A DNA stretch of 64,000 nucleotides from Siderastrea radians (lineage: Eukaryota; Cnidaria; Anthozoa; Scleractinia; Rhizangiidae). The notes beneath the pieces were generated by a model. It did no database searches. It was not told the DNA's origin and worked only from the letters and a program-made list of their open reading frames with translations. The position numbers were made by a program, and so were the translations under genes. How positions within the stretch are numbered: the stretch's first letter is position 1; every line of letters begins with the position of its first letter. The stretch is taken from positions 11,851,701 through 11,915,700 of the forward strand of contig OZ024888.1 of the NCBI GenBank assembly GCA_964017195.1, given 5' to 3'. This document shows, one piece after another, positions 36,001 to 44,655 of this stretch.

Positions 36001-39000
36001 GACGTGAAGGATGAACAATAACCAAGAAGCTTGAAGATAAACTCAGCAGCTTCGCCACCAGCTGCTACAGAATAATCCAGGGTATCAAGAGACTATAGAC
36101 TTCACCTCGAACGAAGAAGTCCTCAAGAGAGTAAAACAAGATCAGCCCACCGGGCTGATACAACTACGACATCTCCACTTCTTAGGGCACCTCCTCAGGA
36201 AACCAGGAATGAATTGGACAGCAAGTACGCCCTTTTAAACCCTAAGAATAGCAAACGTAGGCCCGGTCGCCCAAAGCTGGTGTTCCATCAGTACATTGCC
36301 AGCGTAATCAGAAAGACATACCACCAATGCCAGAAGAGATACGAAGCTTGTCACAAGGCAGGAAGGAATGGATAAAGCTCGTGGCCGACTGCGGTGCAGT
36401 TGGATGATGGTGAGGGCTCTGTGCCGTTGTTGTTGTCGTTGTTTACTTATTTTTAGTTTTTGTTTCTCTCTTTTTTCCTAGGTGTCTTTGGTCGTGTCTT
36501 CCTTTGTTTTGGAAAATATTTCGCCTAATCGATGAACAAAGAGGTCAGTTTTAACAGGAAGCAGCAACCAGTGACAAGGTCAAAGTTTGCCTCAATTTCA
36601 CAAGAAAATTGTTAGTGTGTGTAACGCTGGTCAACTTTACCGTATTTTCTCGATTAAACGCCGGGGACGTTTATTTGAAACTCGGCCTCGTAGACCCGGC
36701 GTTTACTCGAACCCGGCGCTTATTCGGGGCCCGGCGTTCATTTATTAAATGCCTTTTTCAGGTTTATTTAACCAAGAACCAAATTTCAACAAAAACGTTA
36801 AAAAAATGTGAAACAATGTCATCAACTTTGTCTTTTCTAAGTGAATCTCGTAAGCTATTTATCAAAAAAAAGTCACTGACAGAAACAGTGATTGAACTCT
36901 TCTCAACGTTACGTTTCTCCGTGCATGAAAGGAGGAAGTGTATCGGTAACTGCTCGACAGCAAACGTACAGTGCAAGCAATTTTGAACAAGGTGGTGGCT
37001 GTTCCTTCTCCATCAGTTCTGAGAAAGGCAAAATTATTGAACGATTCAATTGCAAGAAACTGCTGGAGAAACGCTGGAGAGACTCTCGAGATGATCCTTG
37101 CTTGATACCCGCAGAAAAGTTACCATGATTTAAAAGAGATTGACACGATACCTGATGCGTCGTTTGTTTCATCTGGTTTTGTAAAAAGTACTTTTGTAAA
37201 AGGTAGTTTGGTTTGAATATAAGTGTATAAATTCAAACATAATGGTAGAAAGAGAACTAATATACAGTCACGACACAAAACCCTGATTTAATATACCTAT
37301 CTCGAATAAACGCCGGGACCTCAAATAAACGCCGGGGCCCCGAATAAACGCCCGCTGGCGTTTACTTTAAAATTGGCCCTGTAGACCCGGCGTTTATTTG
37401 AACCTGGCGTTTATTCGGGGTCCGGCGTTTAATCGAGAAAATACGGTATATGAATTCTCTCGTTCAGACATCTTTTGTTGGAATTTTGCCTGATTCATCA
37501 GTGCCCCTCACGGCCAGGGTTAAGATATACTGCAAAATGTCAATTGAAACAACTTCTGCATACCTTCACAGCTGCCAGGATGCTGTACGGTAAAGTTAAG
37601 CTGCAGCAGACACATTTCTTGTTCAAACAGACACTTGTTATCATAAGTCGTGCCGTTTGAAGAACAGATTGGTTCTTGATAGGATGGACAACTGTCGACG
37701 CACACACAGCGAGCATCATAAGGACCAAAAGCCTTACAAAGACCATAATAGTCACAGGTAACATCCAGACAGGGATCCAAGTCTAACATTGTAGTTAACA
37801 GAAACAAATATTATATCAGTCTTGAAGGGCACTTGAGCGTGCACGCAGCTTAAGGCAAAAACATTTGGCTAACAAACACCAAATACTATACTTAGAACTC
37901 TGTTTTTAGGTCTGAACCCAAATATTCATATGACTTGTATATTTTTTCCCGAAAGCATGATCAATTTTTCTCGGCTTTTATAAGTTTTCCTGCACGTGAG
38001 AAACATTGACTAAATTTTAAAGACTGATACATTTCTGCTTTTGAGACGGGAAATGCCGGGCAAAGGAATCGCTCAGCTATAACCATGTCCAATTCTTCAT
38101 TTTTGCTAACTTATGACTAAATTTTTTACAGACCTCCAATAACCAAATAGTCGACTTTAATGGTATCGTCACTGTTGTAGGATTTCACACAAATCTCCGT
38201 CTCTGTCGTGGAAGTGTGCTAAAAGGAAAAAAAATGCATTGTATGCTTCATGGAAGAATACCTTTTATAAATTGCAATGTTTTGAGGCCAAGGCGGATGG
38301 AAGGGACCAGACCCCCCCCCCCATCCCCATCCCCATCGAAGGGACATGACCTCCCCATCCTCATTCCGTCCCCACGCTCTTACCATCGGTTTCTCGGCAC
38401 CGAATAACAATCCTGGACACAACACTGGAGGCGATTTTCCTCGTAGAATTTGGGCCCTGCCAAGTGCTATTCCATGCCAGTAACGTGAATGTACATTTCA
38501 ATGTAAATAGGGCAAAGGCAGTAACAGTAAATTTCACTAATAAACCAGTCAAGAAGAAGAAGATGAAGAAAAAGAAGAAGAAGAAGAAGAAGAACAACAA
38601 CAACAACAACAACAAGCAGAACAAGAACAATAACAAGAAGAAGGTAAAGTACGTTTTTCATTGAAAGGCGAAACGTGACTGATTGCTTCATCCAAGCTTC
38701 AGAAATTAGACCCACATGCCTATAAACCAAGGATTAAATCTGGGATTGAAATGATTTTAAAAGTAATAGTACTAGTCTTTTTACCTCGACCCAAGTGGTA
38801 ACTGCGTTACATCCACCTGATCCAGACAAGCGCGAGTTGTTTTTGTTATAACTACGTTTTGGAGTCACCACTACCACGGGAGGAGCAAAGAAAGGCTCTG
38901 TGAAGTTAAATTTCTGTAACATAAAAGGTATAATAAAATTACTAATTAAGAGTGATCACACTAATGTGAGTGGCGAGTACAAAACGCAAAGTTGCTTTTA

Positions 39001-42000
39001 ATAAATTGTTGTGTTTGTTCATCACAAGTCGTCCCATTGAGGATTGGGGCGTTAAGTCCTTTAATACTTCATTGTCAGTCTGGTCTGAAAGAAGGTTTGG
39101 AATTTTACCCTGTTGTCGAGAAGAGAAAAGGGGACGATCTGAAAAGGTTTAGGGTTTACGTGAGAAATGAATTTAGAATAAAAAGTCGTCTATGTTGTCA
39201 AAAAATAGGGTGAGGGATTATCTGCTCTAGCAGGCGTACGTTATCCGGATTGCCAAGCTTACTATACTATATAGCTACTCAATGCCGCCTCTCCTACTTT
39301 TCCTCTCAACAGGATTTTGGAATAAAGGAGTTGGTAATAATTATATATTTTTTTCATACAGAAATTAGAAAGTCAGGATGATAACTATAAGTTTCTGTTT
39401 TCGGTTGCTCTAAGTATTTACCTGACAGACCGCGAAATTATCTTGTTGAGATGGAGAGTTGTTGCTCGCAAACACCAAACTGTCGGCCAAAGTAAAGTTT
39501 TCAATACTCAGATTGGTAAATGCCAACCAATTCTGGAAGAAAACAAAAGAGGAGAATGAGACAGTTACCACTGCTCCTTCGCATCATAAATTGTGTTCTT
39601 TGTTAAGGTGGAACAAGCATTTATGTGGTCATGAATCTGACGCACGATATAGTTGCTCCATGATCCACGACAATGGACCAACCATGACAACCGTTCTTTT
39701 TCGTTTGTTTGCTTGTTCGTTTGTTTGTTTTCCTTGTCCTGAGAAGTTGCTAACTTCTCTCAATTATCTCAAGACCTTGCAGGTCGTTTTGGCCTGGCCG
39801 AAATTCAACCCTTCTGACCGATACTTGCTGTACTAGCAGATTTATCTTATGGCTAATGATCTAGTCGTGAATTTTTGTTTCGATGTTTCACATTGTGACT
39901 GTTTGCTTTTTACGCTAAAATAGAGCCACCAGTTCCGTGACTGTCCTGACCTTTCTCATTCCAAGGTTGTAAATTTATTACGATCATAGGAACTGTTGTT
40001 GTTGTTGTTTGTTGTTGTTGTTGTTGTTGTTGTTGGTTGTTTTACTGTTTTAATTTTTAAGAACAAAAATGAGCGAAAAAACGCAACGTTTCGATGTCTC
40101 CATGACAACATTTTCAAGTGAGAAAATAAAATATAGATATGAAAATGATGTCATGGAGACATCGAAACGTTGTGTTTTTTCGCTCCTTTTTATCCTTAAA
40201 TGCTTAACGAAATTTAATTTGTTTTTTTTACGGTATTCGTAAAGTAGGTTAGGAACAACACTGAAGTTTTCAGAGGGAACACTGCATTTATTCAATAATT
40301 CACTCACCATTTTTATGTTCTGGTGCAGTCCATCAAAAATCTTGGTTTCCCTATAACACAGTGTAAAACTGCTCTCACTTTGTTCTTCCAGCCAATAGGC
40401 GATCGCATCCTGAAGTCTGTCTGGAACTTGGTGACTTGGTGTCACGATCATGGTTGGAGGAGACAGGAAACGCTGGAAAAATCAAGTATGACAAAGATTT
40501 ACCTCGAAAGGGAAAAAATTAAGGACGACAGTGCCTACAAATAAGTGGAGTGAGAAAAGGACATAAAAAGTAACAGAAGGTTGTGTTACTATGGATGCAA
40601 GAATTAATAGATGCATGGATGAATAATTATAAAGATGCATGGGTGGATACATGAATGTATGGATGGATGAGTGGATTCTAATGTAAAGGTGAATTTAAAA
40701 AAATACAATAAATGGACGGATTGGTGGATGGTTGGATGGACAGATAGATCAATGGGATAAAGGGAGGAAAGAGGGTTGTGGGGTGCCTAGATAAACTGAC
40801 ATATGTCTAAATTAAGATAAATGGAATAGGTATGGGTGCATGAGTACGTTAGTGGGTGATTTCTTGTGTGCGAGGTTGCGTGAGTGCCTAAGAGCGTCAA
40901 CGGGTGAGAGCAAATGAGCGTGTTACAACGGATTAGTACCGGGATATGTTGCGTGATAGGGTGAGGTTTGTACATGCTTGTGTATGTGCGTGTGTCCACT
41001 GTAAAAGAGCGTGGGTGTATAAAAGCACGTGCTTGCGTGACAGTTGGTAATTGCGGGTGCACATTTGTGAGGATTCGTACGTGGTCTCTCGTGAGTGGGT
41101 GGGTAAGTGGGTAGGTAATCTCGCGCGTGACTGGTTAATGAAAATCGGATCTCATGTGAGAGTACACACCTCAACTATGCCGGACCCGTACTTCTTTTTC
41201 CTATATAAGCTCATTTTTTCCCGAATGATTACGTACTTTCAAGCAAATATGTGCCCATCTATTTCACGAGGTGTAAAGCTGTGAAATGTTCTCCTTTTGA
41301 AAAAAAGTCGAAGGAACAGAGCTTTGCTCTTTCCGGGTCTTTTCCGGCTGTTTTTGATGACCCGGCGATGTTTGACGTTATTTAAATTGGAAGTTGCTGT
41401 AACAAAACTTCCTCAGGCGGTTTAGTTACATTTTCCGGTTCAAATGATTTGAGCTTCCCCAATCAGAAAAATTGTTTATACATGGTAAATGCAAAAGGAC
41501 AACCGGTACAACATTTGAGGTCAATAGGTTTAACCAAAAGCTTTTTTATAAGAGCATATTCCACGATAATCACCTTTCTGAATTATCGGATTATATCGCG
41601 CTCAATCCTATTTTACTAAAACAACTGACCATGGAGTCACCGAGATTTAATACGGATGTTTCAATATAGTCTTTCTACTTCAGTTGTTTAGTGGACATAT
41701 CTGACAACTTCTTGTCTCTTAATTAATTTCTGAAAGCTGTCCATGGCCATTCTTGTTTCGTTTTTCATTCGTGGAGATACTGGAACGAACATGTGCCATC
41801 CTCAGTAGATCAGTATAGAGCCGGTAGTGGTGGGGGGGGGAGTTCCCTTGCATTGGTTACACAGGCATTTGCCCCCCAAGCGCTATTGTTTTGAGCCATT
41901 TTTGCTCTGAAAATGGATATGAATTTTAACCATTTTGGCCCAAACGTCAGAAGTAGGTACATGTATGGATATTTCAGACCAGTTCTGAAAATGTATATGG

Positions 42001-44655
42001 ATTGTAGAGGCGAGAGGAAAAAGTGGTATAGAATAATTGCATGTTTTGCCTGAAATAATGCCAGAGTTGGAGAAACGGAAGGAACCCCTCCAACATCAAT
42101 TTCTTGGAGCTCTCTACACCTGCGTCTCATCTCTGTTTTTTCTCCCTGGGGCCCTGAACTCTTGATTTGGACTATTGACAAGGCCCAACATCTGATCTCA
42201 GATCGTTTTTGTTTACCGCTAGAATAATTTATTATAGTAAATTGCACAGGTTAGAGTTGTTTTTATCCGACAATTGAACAAGCACCTTGTCTGGTTTCCA
42301 CTATTTACCTCACGAGCTGAAAGTGTCGTTTCAGTGTCTTTAGGCTTGTGCTTCGTGCATAATACGGGCTAATGTATGGCCTCTTACAATAACCCTTGCT
42401 TTAATGTTATTGACCGTTTACTGTGACATTCAAGTGTCACTGTTTTCTTTGGAACATTTGTAACGCAAGAATGTACCCCGCAGTACTTGATCTAGGTTCT
42501 TAAGGTGATTCCATTCAATTGCATTGCGCATCCTTTCTGCGCATCAAATTTTGCGTGAGTAGCGCGCGCACGAGCGCGCGCGCGTTCGAAACTTGGAAGG
42601 TTTTCTATGAAAAGTGAGCTGTTGAGAGAAATGAGTTGTCGTTTTCTCCAAAACGAACTCGGTGACCCCTCTTTTTTATTCCATTTACTTGAAGAAAACA
42701 CGACATCTGCATGATATATCCAAATTTTAAGAATTTTTCATTACTCAATTTTCATATATTCTGATTAATTCATTATTACAATCTGATTTTAGGCATTTAA
42801 CTGGAAGTGCGCACGCGCTTGATTTGCTTATTATTTCCTTACTTTTATTTTTAAGGCAACTTTAAGGCCTTTTACTGTAACATTGTTTTACTATTACAAG
42901 AATAATGCTTATATTTTATTGCTAGTGATAACTTTCTTAAAGTAGTGGGTGTCTTTGGTACAAGGAAAGGCTTTTTAATATTGCTGTCGATAGCTAGCAA
43001 GGTACCTATATACTACAGCCCTGTAGCGTGAAATCAGACACGGTGACCCCCTCTTTGTATTTAATTTTTTCGATGCACTAGGTGTAATTAATAACTGGGC
43101 AAAGTTTCAACAAATTCTCATCACAGCTTCTTTTTCGATGGAATCACCTTAATCAGCGTCTTGAAAGATGTTTGTTAATTACAAGAAGTTGAATAAACAT
43201 TTCTATCCCAAGTTTTTTTTAAAGACAGCAAATAAAAAAAATGTTCTTTGACAGGAAGCTAATCCATTTCAATTAACAAGGCTTTCAAGAAGAGAAGCAT
43301 TTTGCACATTGACAGGAAATGTTAAATTTTAAGTGTCTGTTGTCTTACTTAACATCCCTTCATTCAAATTACAAAAAATCTGCCCTAAGTCACTGCAAAA
43401 ATATGTTTTTTTTATAAAGACAAATCTCGATGTCCCTTTGCTAGCCTTTTTTTTAAGCTCATGAAACACTACAACGTTCCGAAATCCCAACATTCTTTAT
43501 TTAGCATTGTACTCTTTAGCAGCTTACTCCACAAACCGTATATTCTTTGCACTGACTAATAAACAGACCACACTAAGTTGAGTTACTGACCGTTGCTTGA
43601 TCTTCCATAGTGCATCCGATCCCAATGAAATTCCTCTCCAAAGAAGCAAAAAATTCGTCATCGGGTGCCGCCATTTTGGATAGCGCTTAGGAGCCTGGCC
43701 GCATATTCGTGACGTCAATTTGTCCCAATTGAAATTAACGCGAAGCTCAAACGCAGCTGGCCAATTTTAAGTGCATAGCTTTTCGGCTGCTCTCATCGCT
43801 CTTTTCGGCTACTCTCTTCTTTGGAGAGGAATTTCACTGCGATCGGATGCGCTATGGAAGCTCAAAGAACGGTCCGAGTAACTCAACTCAGTGTGGTCTG
43901 CTTATTAGTGAGTAAAAAAAATAAACGGTTTCTGGAGTGACCTTCTCCTTTAAGATTTTGCCTGCTTGTTGAGTTCCACGCGTAAACAGTAAACATGGAA
44001 GTACGAAACTAACCTGAGGGAAGTCAATCCTCTTGCACTCTGTTCCAGTTGTCCAAGGGTCCAAAGAAGTACTTCCTATTTGTGTCCCAGAAGGTACCGA
44101 CTGCACTGCCACCCAATTTGTCTCGGCACTCGAATTGGAAGCATCTCCGTATTCAGATATACATGTTTTAAATTCACGCATGTTCTCTGATTCCACCCAA
44201 ATAGCAGCGCCGTTACCACGAGTTGGGTTCCTTTCTGAATGGCCAAATGAAGCGAAAACTTTAATTTCCTTTCCGCCATGGAATGATTCCAGGAAAGACA
44301 CCTTCTCGCAAGCGAAGAGTCCGCGATTGGATGCAGTCAAATTGACCTTTCCTGCTTTGAAACTGGCTGCTGTAAATAAAATACTAAGGAGAATTAATTC
44401 AAAGAGTCGAAGCACAGTTTTAGTTTTGTCATTTCCTCTATGTGAGCGCCCCACCCCCACTACGTTTGTTTTTTATCAGTAGGATGTTAAAGACCACATA
44501 AATCACAGGAAAGGATAATTAACCAGTTTAAAAAAGCAGCTAGTAAAACAAAAACGCTGAGTTTAATTTCTCTTACCTTCACCACTACAGGTGAACAGCA
44601 CAGCTGTGAATAGAGTGAAGAACAGAGAGAAAGGGATACGGCGCCCGGTAGACAT
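23930..44655 (-). CDS. Gene A: secreted mosaic lectin (6 H-lectin-like modules, Kazal, CTLD, EGF, discoidin)
   Basis: Sixteen exons were joined by matching GT-AG sites and phase: 44655-44577, 44369-44014, 40472-40308, 39532-39422, 38913-38785, 38218-38134, 37782-37564, 32615-32239, 31734-31567, 31331-31221, 31053-30937, 30312-30220, 29735-29361, 28017-27892, 24701-24370 and 24070-23930. The sum is 994 codons when two extra bases in the twelfth exon are set aside. The product has a cleavable signal peptide and no other membrane segment, so it should be secreted. Modules in order: three H-lectin-like, follistatin/Kazal, three H-lectin-like, C-type lectin, EGF-CA, F5/8 type C. Several carbohydrate- or membrane-binding folds in one chain suggest a recognition or matrix protein; that role is inferred. 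I do not know a named homologue. Confidence 0.85.
24370..24701 (-). CDS. Gene A exon 15: F5/8 type C (discoidin) domain, first part
   Basis: 332 nt, phase 1 in and 0 out. Reads [20 protein letters not shown], then [35 protein letters not shown] and [13 protein letters not shown]: the first Cys, the LDxxDLG-like segment and the TQG motif of discoidin domains. The donor AAG|GTGATG is weaker than the others. Confidence 0.9.
25217..25257. repeat. (CAT)n simple repeat
   Basis: CAT/ATC trinucleotide run in gene A intron 14. Confidence 0.9.
25517..25770. repeat. Tandem array of about 110-bp units
   Basis: Unit features recur: GTGGCTCTAAC, then GTGTGACCA or GTGTGTGCAATC, AAGTGAAAGCTGTTGAGCAGT or AAATGAAAGCTACTGAGCAGT, and TTTCCTGTGG. 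Two to three diverged units; the same family lies at 48000-48165. Confidence 0.65.
26240..26830. repeat. Dispersed non-coding repeat, copy 2
   Basis: Homologous to 7105-7790 and 56990-57745, starting near GTGAGATTTTAATGATGTTCC and ending near GAACATCATGTAAAGAGAACGG. No coding frame. Confidence 0.7.
26935..26965 (-). pseudogene. Possible relic of gene B Ig exon end
   Basis: On the minus strand CAACTGACCGTCAAAGGTGAGAA resembles the end of gene B exon 3 with its donor (AAACTGACAGTC then GGTAAGAA). Short, so uncertain. It could also resemble an Ig domain start (SQLTV). Confidence 0.3.
27892..28017 (-). CDS. Gene A exon 14: calcium-binding EGF module
   Basis: 42 codons, phase 1-1. DLDECTTN opens a cbEGF (D-x-D-E-C). 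Six cysteines follow in EGF order, ending [19 protein letters not shown] and AC. The donor is AAAG|GTAAGA. Confidence 0.92.
28018..29360 (-). other. Gene A intron 13
   Basis: Contains a degenerate tandem repeat (29030-29190). Otherwise AT-rich with no recognisable exon. Confidence 0.6.
29030..29190. repeat. Degenerate short tandem repeat, unit about 15 bp
   Basis: Successive units such as GTGACGTCTTTTAGC, TTACGCCTTTTAGCG, TGACCCTTTCTAGCG and TGATTCCCTTTTGCG follow one another inside gene A intron 13. Confidence 0.7.
29361..29735 (-). CDS. Gene A exon 13: C-type lectin domain
   Basis: 125 codons, phase 1-1. A complete long-form [18 protein letters not shown] at the start, SWIGLND, FVWTN, then [12 protein letters not shown] and WNDVSC, and a final Cys. 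QPN with WND is the calcium/sugar site position (EPN mannose-type, QPD galactose-type), so calcium-dependent sugar binding is plausible but its specificity is not predictable. Cysteines of the core are all present. Confidence 0.9.
30220..30312 (-). CDS. Gene A exon 12: H-lectin-like module 6, second half, frame problem
   Basis: The homologous reading [16 protein letters not shown] to SYTVLTG, aligned with exon 6, starts at 30310. The only good acceptor (TTTTACAG) leaves two extra bases, TA, before it. Phase 0 from exon 11 then hits TAA after 11 codons. Without those two bases the exon is 91 nt and delivers phase 1, exactly what exon 13 needs. An internal AG at 30276-30275 would restore frame by dropping 12 residues including the conserved Cys. 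Confidence 0.65.
30937..31053 (-). CDS. Gene A exon 11: H-lectin-like module 6, first half
   Basis: 39 codons, phase 0-0. Reads [20 protein letters not shown], then NSVTAWVE, and ends GAG|GTAAGA. Read-through of this donor meets a stop after 14 codons. Confidence 0.8.
31221..31331 (-). CDS. Gene A exon 10: H-lectin-like module 5, second half
   Basis: 37 codons, phase 0-0, the same length as exon 4. Starts [13 protein letters not shown] and ends NNAFCK. The donor is AAG|GTAAGT. Confidence 0.85.
31567..31734 (-). CDS. Gene A exon 9: H-lectin-like module 5, first half
   Basis: 56 codons, phase 0-0. Reads [17 protein letters not shown], then AASIWMEDI and FKICLRE. The donor is GTT|GTAAGT. Confidence 0.85.
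32239..32615 (-). CDS. Gene A exon 8: H-lectin-like module 4
   Basis: 377 nt, phase 1 in and 0 out, equivalent to exon 2. Reads [10 protein letters not shown], then [31 protein letters not shown] and [14 protein letters not shown]. The acceptor is TTTTTGCAG and the donor TCG|GTTAGT. Confidence 0.85.
33567..34568. repeat. 62-bp minisatellite, about 16 copies
   Basis: The unit contains CTTCCTTGGGTAGCAGATAC, CTGGAAGCGGAATGCC and GCGCTTTAGTTTATTCTGT. GGGTAG starts recur every 62 bp from 33641 to 34512, apart from one unit about 3 bp longer. The first unit is diverged; middle units differ at only a few sites (TAACG/TAACA, GCC/GTC, GTTT/GCTT). Confidence 0.95.
34998..35046. repeat. Short perfect-type hairpin
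   Basis: The 20-bp arms ATGCAAATTGGCTGAGGGCA and its complement (one mismatch) are separated by 9 bp. Each arm begins with the octamer ATGCAAAT or ATGCAAATT. Confidence 0.85.
35490..36420 (+). pseudogene. Non-LTR reverse transcriptase C-terminal relic
   Basis: Broken frames read [20 protein letters not shown], then about 35950-36060 NLLITT and SILLYGREG followed by [19 protein letters not shown], then [15 protein letters not shown] and [16 protein letters not shown]. This order (FTYLGS, LYGxExW, LGHxxR, GRPxxxW-like) is the region after the RT domain in many CR1/RTE-type LINE ORFs. Stops and indels are frequent, so it is dead. Catalytic RT motifs are not present in this fragment. Confidence 0.7.
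36638..37448. mobile_element. MITE with 27-bp perfect inverted ends and GGCGTTTATTCG array
   Basis: The ends (TACCGTATTTTCTCG and onward) are perfect inverted copies for 27 bp at 36638-36664 and 37422-37448. Next to both ends the motif GGCGTTTATTCG or its complement CGAATAAACGCC recurs many times. TA lies at the junctions. The frames at 36609-37172 are not domain-bearing. Confidence 0.85.
37564..37782 (-). CDS. Gene A exon 7: follistatin/Kazal-like module
   Basis: 73 codons as a symmetric phase 1-1 exon, hence easily shuffled. It starts [16 protein letters not shown] (follistatin EGF-like part) and continues with [19 protein letters not shown] and [13 protein letters not shown], the Kazal pattern. 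Kazal modules bind serine proteases or, in follistatin and agrin, ligands. It separates the two triple H-lectin blocks. Confidence 0.88.
38134..38218 (-). CDS. Gene A exon 6: H-lectin-like module 3, second half
   Basis: 85 nt, phase 0 in and 1 out. Reads [19 protein letters not shown] and ends DYLVIG. The acceptor is TTCCTTTTAG. It is equivalent to exon 12, but here the acceptor directly abuts the conserved His codon. Confidence 0.75.
38291..38645. repeat. Simple sequences in gene A intron 5
   Basis: A C-run with CCATCC repeats (about 38312-38337) and a long (AAG)n/(AAC)n run (38551-38643). Frames across them translate to Lys/Asn or Leu/Phe homopolymers and are artefacts. Confidence 0.85.
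38785..38913 (-). CDS. Gene A exon 5: H-lectin-like module 3, first half
   Basis: 43 codons, phase 0-0. Reads [18 protein letters not shown], then CNAVTTWVE, with donor GAG|GTAAAA. It is equivalent to exon 11. Confidence 0.8.
39422..39532 (-). CDS. Gene A exon 4: H-lectin-like module 2, second half
   Basis: 37 codons, phase 0-0. Starts [13 protein letters not shown] and ends NFAVCQ. It has the same length (111 nt) and pattern as exon 10 (KWLAFVSLH to NAFCK). Confidence 0.85.
39991..40036. repeat. (GTT)n simple repeat
   Basis: GTT trinucleotide run directly before the foldback at 40071, in gene A intron 3. Confidence 0.9.
40071..40185. mobile_element. Foldback element, 45-bp arms
   Basis: The left arm GAGCGAAAAAACGCAACG to CATTTTC and the right arm GAAAATGATGTCATGGAG to TTTTTTCGCTC are inverted copies with very few differences, separated by about 25 bp. 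It lies 123 bp below the exon 3 donor of gene A. Confidence 0.85.
40308..40472 (-). CDS. Gene A exon 3: H-lectin-like module 2, first half
   Basis: 55 codons, phase 0-0. Reads [15 protein letters not shown], then AIAYWLEEQ and FTLCYRE. The acceptor is TTTTTCCAG and the donor ATG|GTGAGT. It is equivalent to exon 9 (168 nt) in the second block. Confidence 0.85.
40590..41110. repeat. Degenerate GGATGGAT- and GTG-rich simple sequence
   Basis: TGGATGGATGA-like tetranucleotides (40605-40745) are followed by GTGCGTG/GGGTGAG-rich sequence. Frames on the minus strand are rich in Thr, His and Pro and have no domain. Confidence 0.7.
42504..43148. mobile_element. TTAA-flanked element, 645 bp
   Basis: Ends GGTGATTCCAT and ATGGAATCACC are inverted; TTAA flanks both (42500-42503 and 43149-43152). 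A (GC)-rich block GCGCGCGCACGAGCGCGCG lies at about 42562-42582. A direct repeat of GGTGACCCC occurs near 42661 and 43041. No transposase. Fits piggyBac- or Kolobok-type target choice. Confidence 0.7.
43555..43909. mobile_element. MITE with about 90-bp inverted ends
   Basis: ACTAATAAACAGACCACACT at the left is inverted at the right end (complement ACTAATAAGCAGACCACACT). The similarity continues through TGAGTTAC, GCATCCGATC and AAATTCCTCTCCAAAGAAG. It sits about 105 bp from the donor of gene A exon 2. Confidence 0.85.
44014..44369 (-). CDS. Gene A exon 2: H-lectin-like module 1
   Basis: Phase 1 in, phase 0 out (356 nt). Module landmarks shared with the other five copies: [10 protein letters not shown] at the start, then [23 protein letters not shown] and [12 protein letters not shown]. 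The acceptor is TACAGCAG, a tandem NAGNAG site; either AG keeps the frame. Similarity to the H-type lectin fold (beta-sandwich with a conserved Trp near the sugar site) is by pattern, not by search. Confidence 0.8.
44577..44655 (-). CDS. Gene A exon 1: signal peptide
   Basis: Starts [10 protein letters not shown], followed by the hydrophobic core [13 protein letters not shown] and small residues SGE, a normal signal peptide. It ends in phase 1 at TGAAG|GTAAGA. This Met is the first in the frame that gives a signal peptide. Confidence 0.85.

Larger units (their letters stand above)
32616..37563 (-). other. Gene A intron 7 with satellite, LINE relic, MITE
   Basis: The largest intron (4.9 kb), between the Kazal exon and the second H-lectin block. 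It holds a 62-bp minisatellite (33567-34568), a hairpin (34998-35046), a non-LTR reverse transcriptase relic (35490-36420) and a MITE (36638-37448). 32616-33566 shows nothing recognisable. Confidence 0.7.
40473..44013 (-). other. Gene A intron 2 with foldback and satellite DNA
   Basis: A 3.5 kb intron. It contains an inverted-repeat element at 43555-43909 (100 bp from the exon 2 donor), a TTAA-flanked element at 42504-43148, GGATGGAT-rich degenerate simple sequence at 40590-40760 and GTG-rich sequence to about 41110. No coding exon seen. Confidence 0.65.

Noticed and set aside
38361..38730. Leu/Phe- and Lys/Asn-rich frames
   Set aside because: Translations of the (AAG)n/(AAC)n simple repeat in gene A intron 5.
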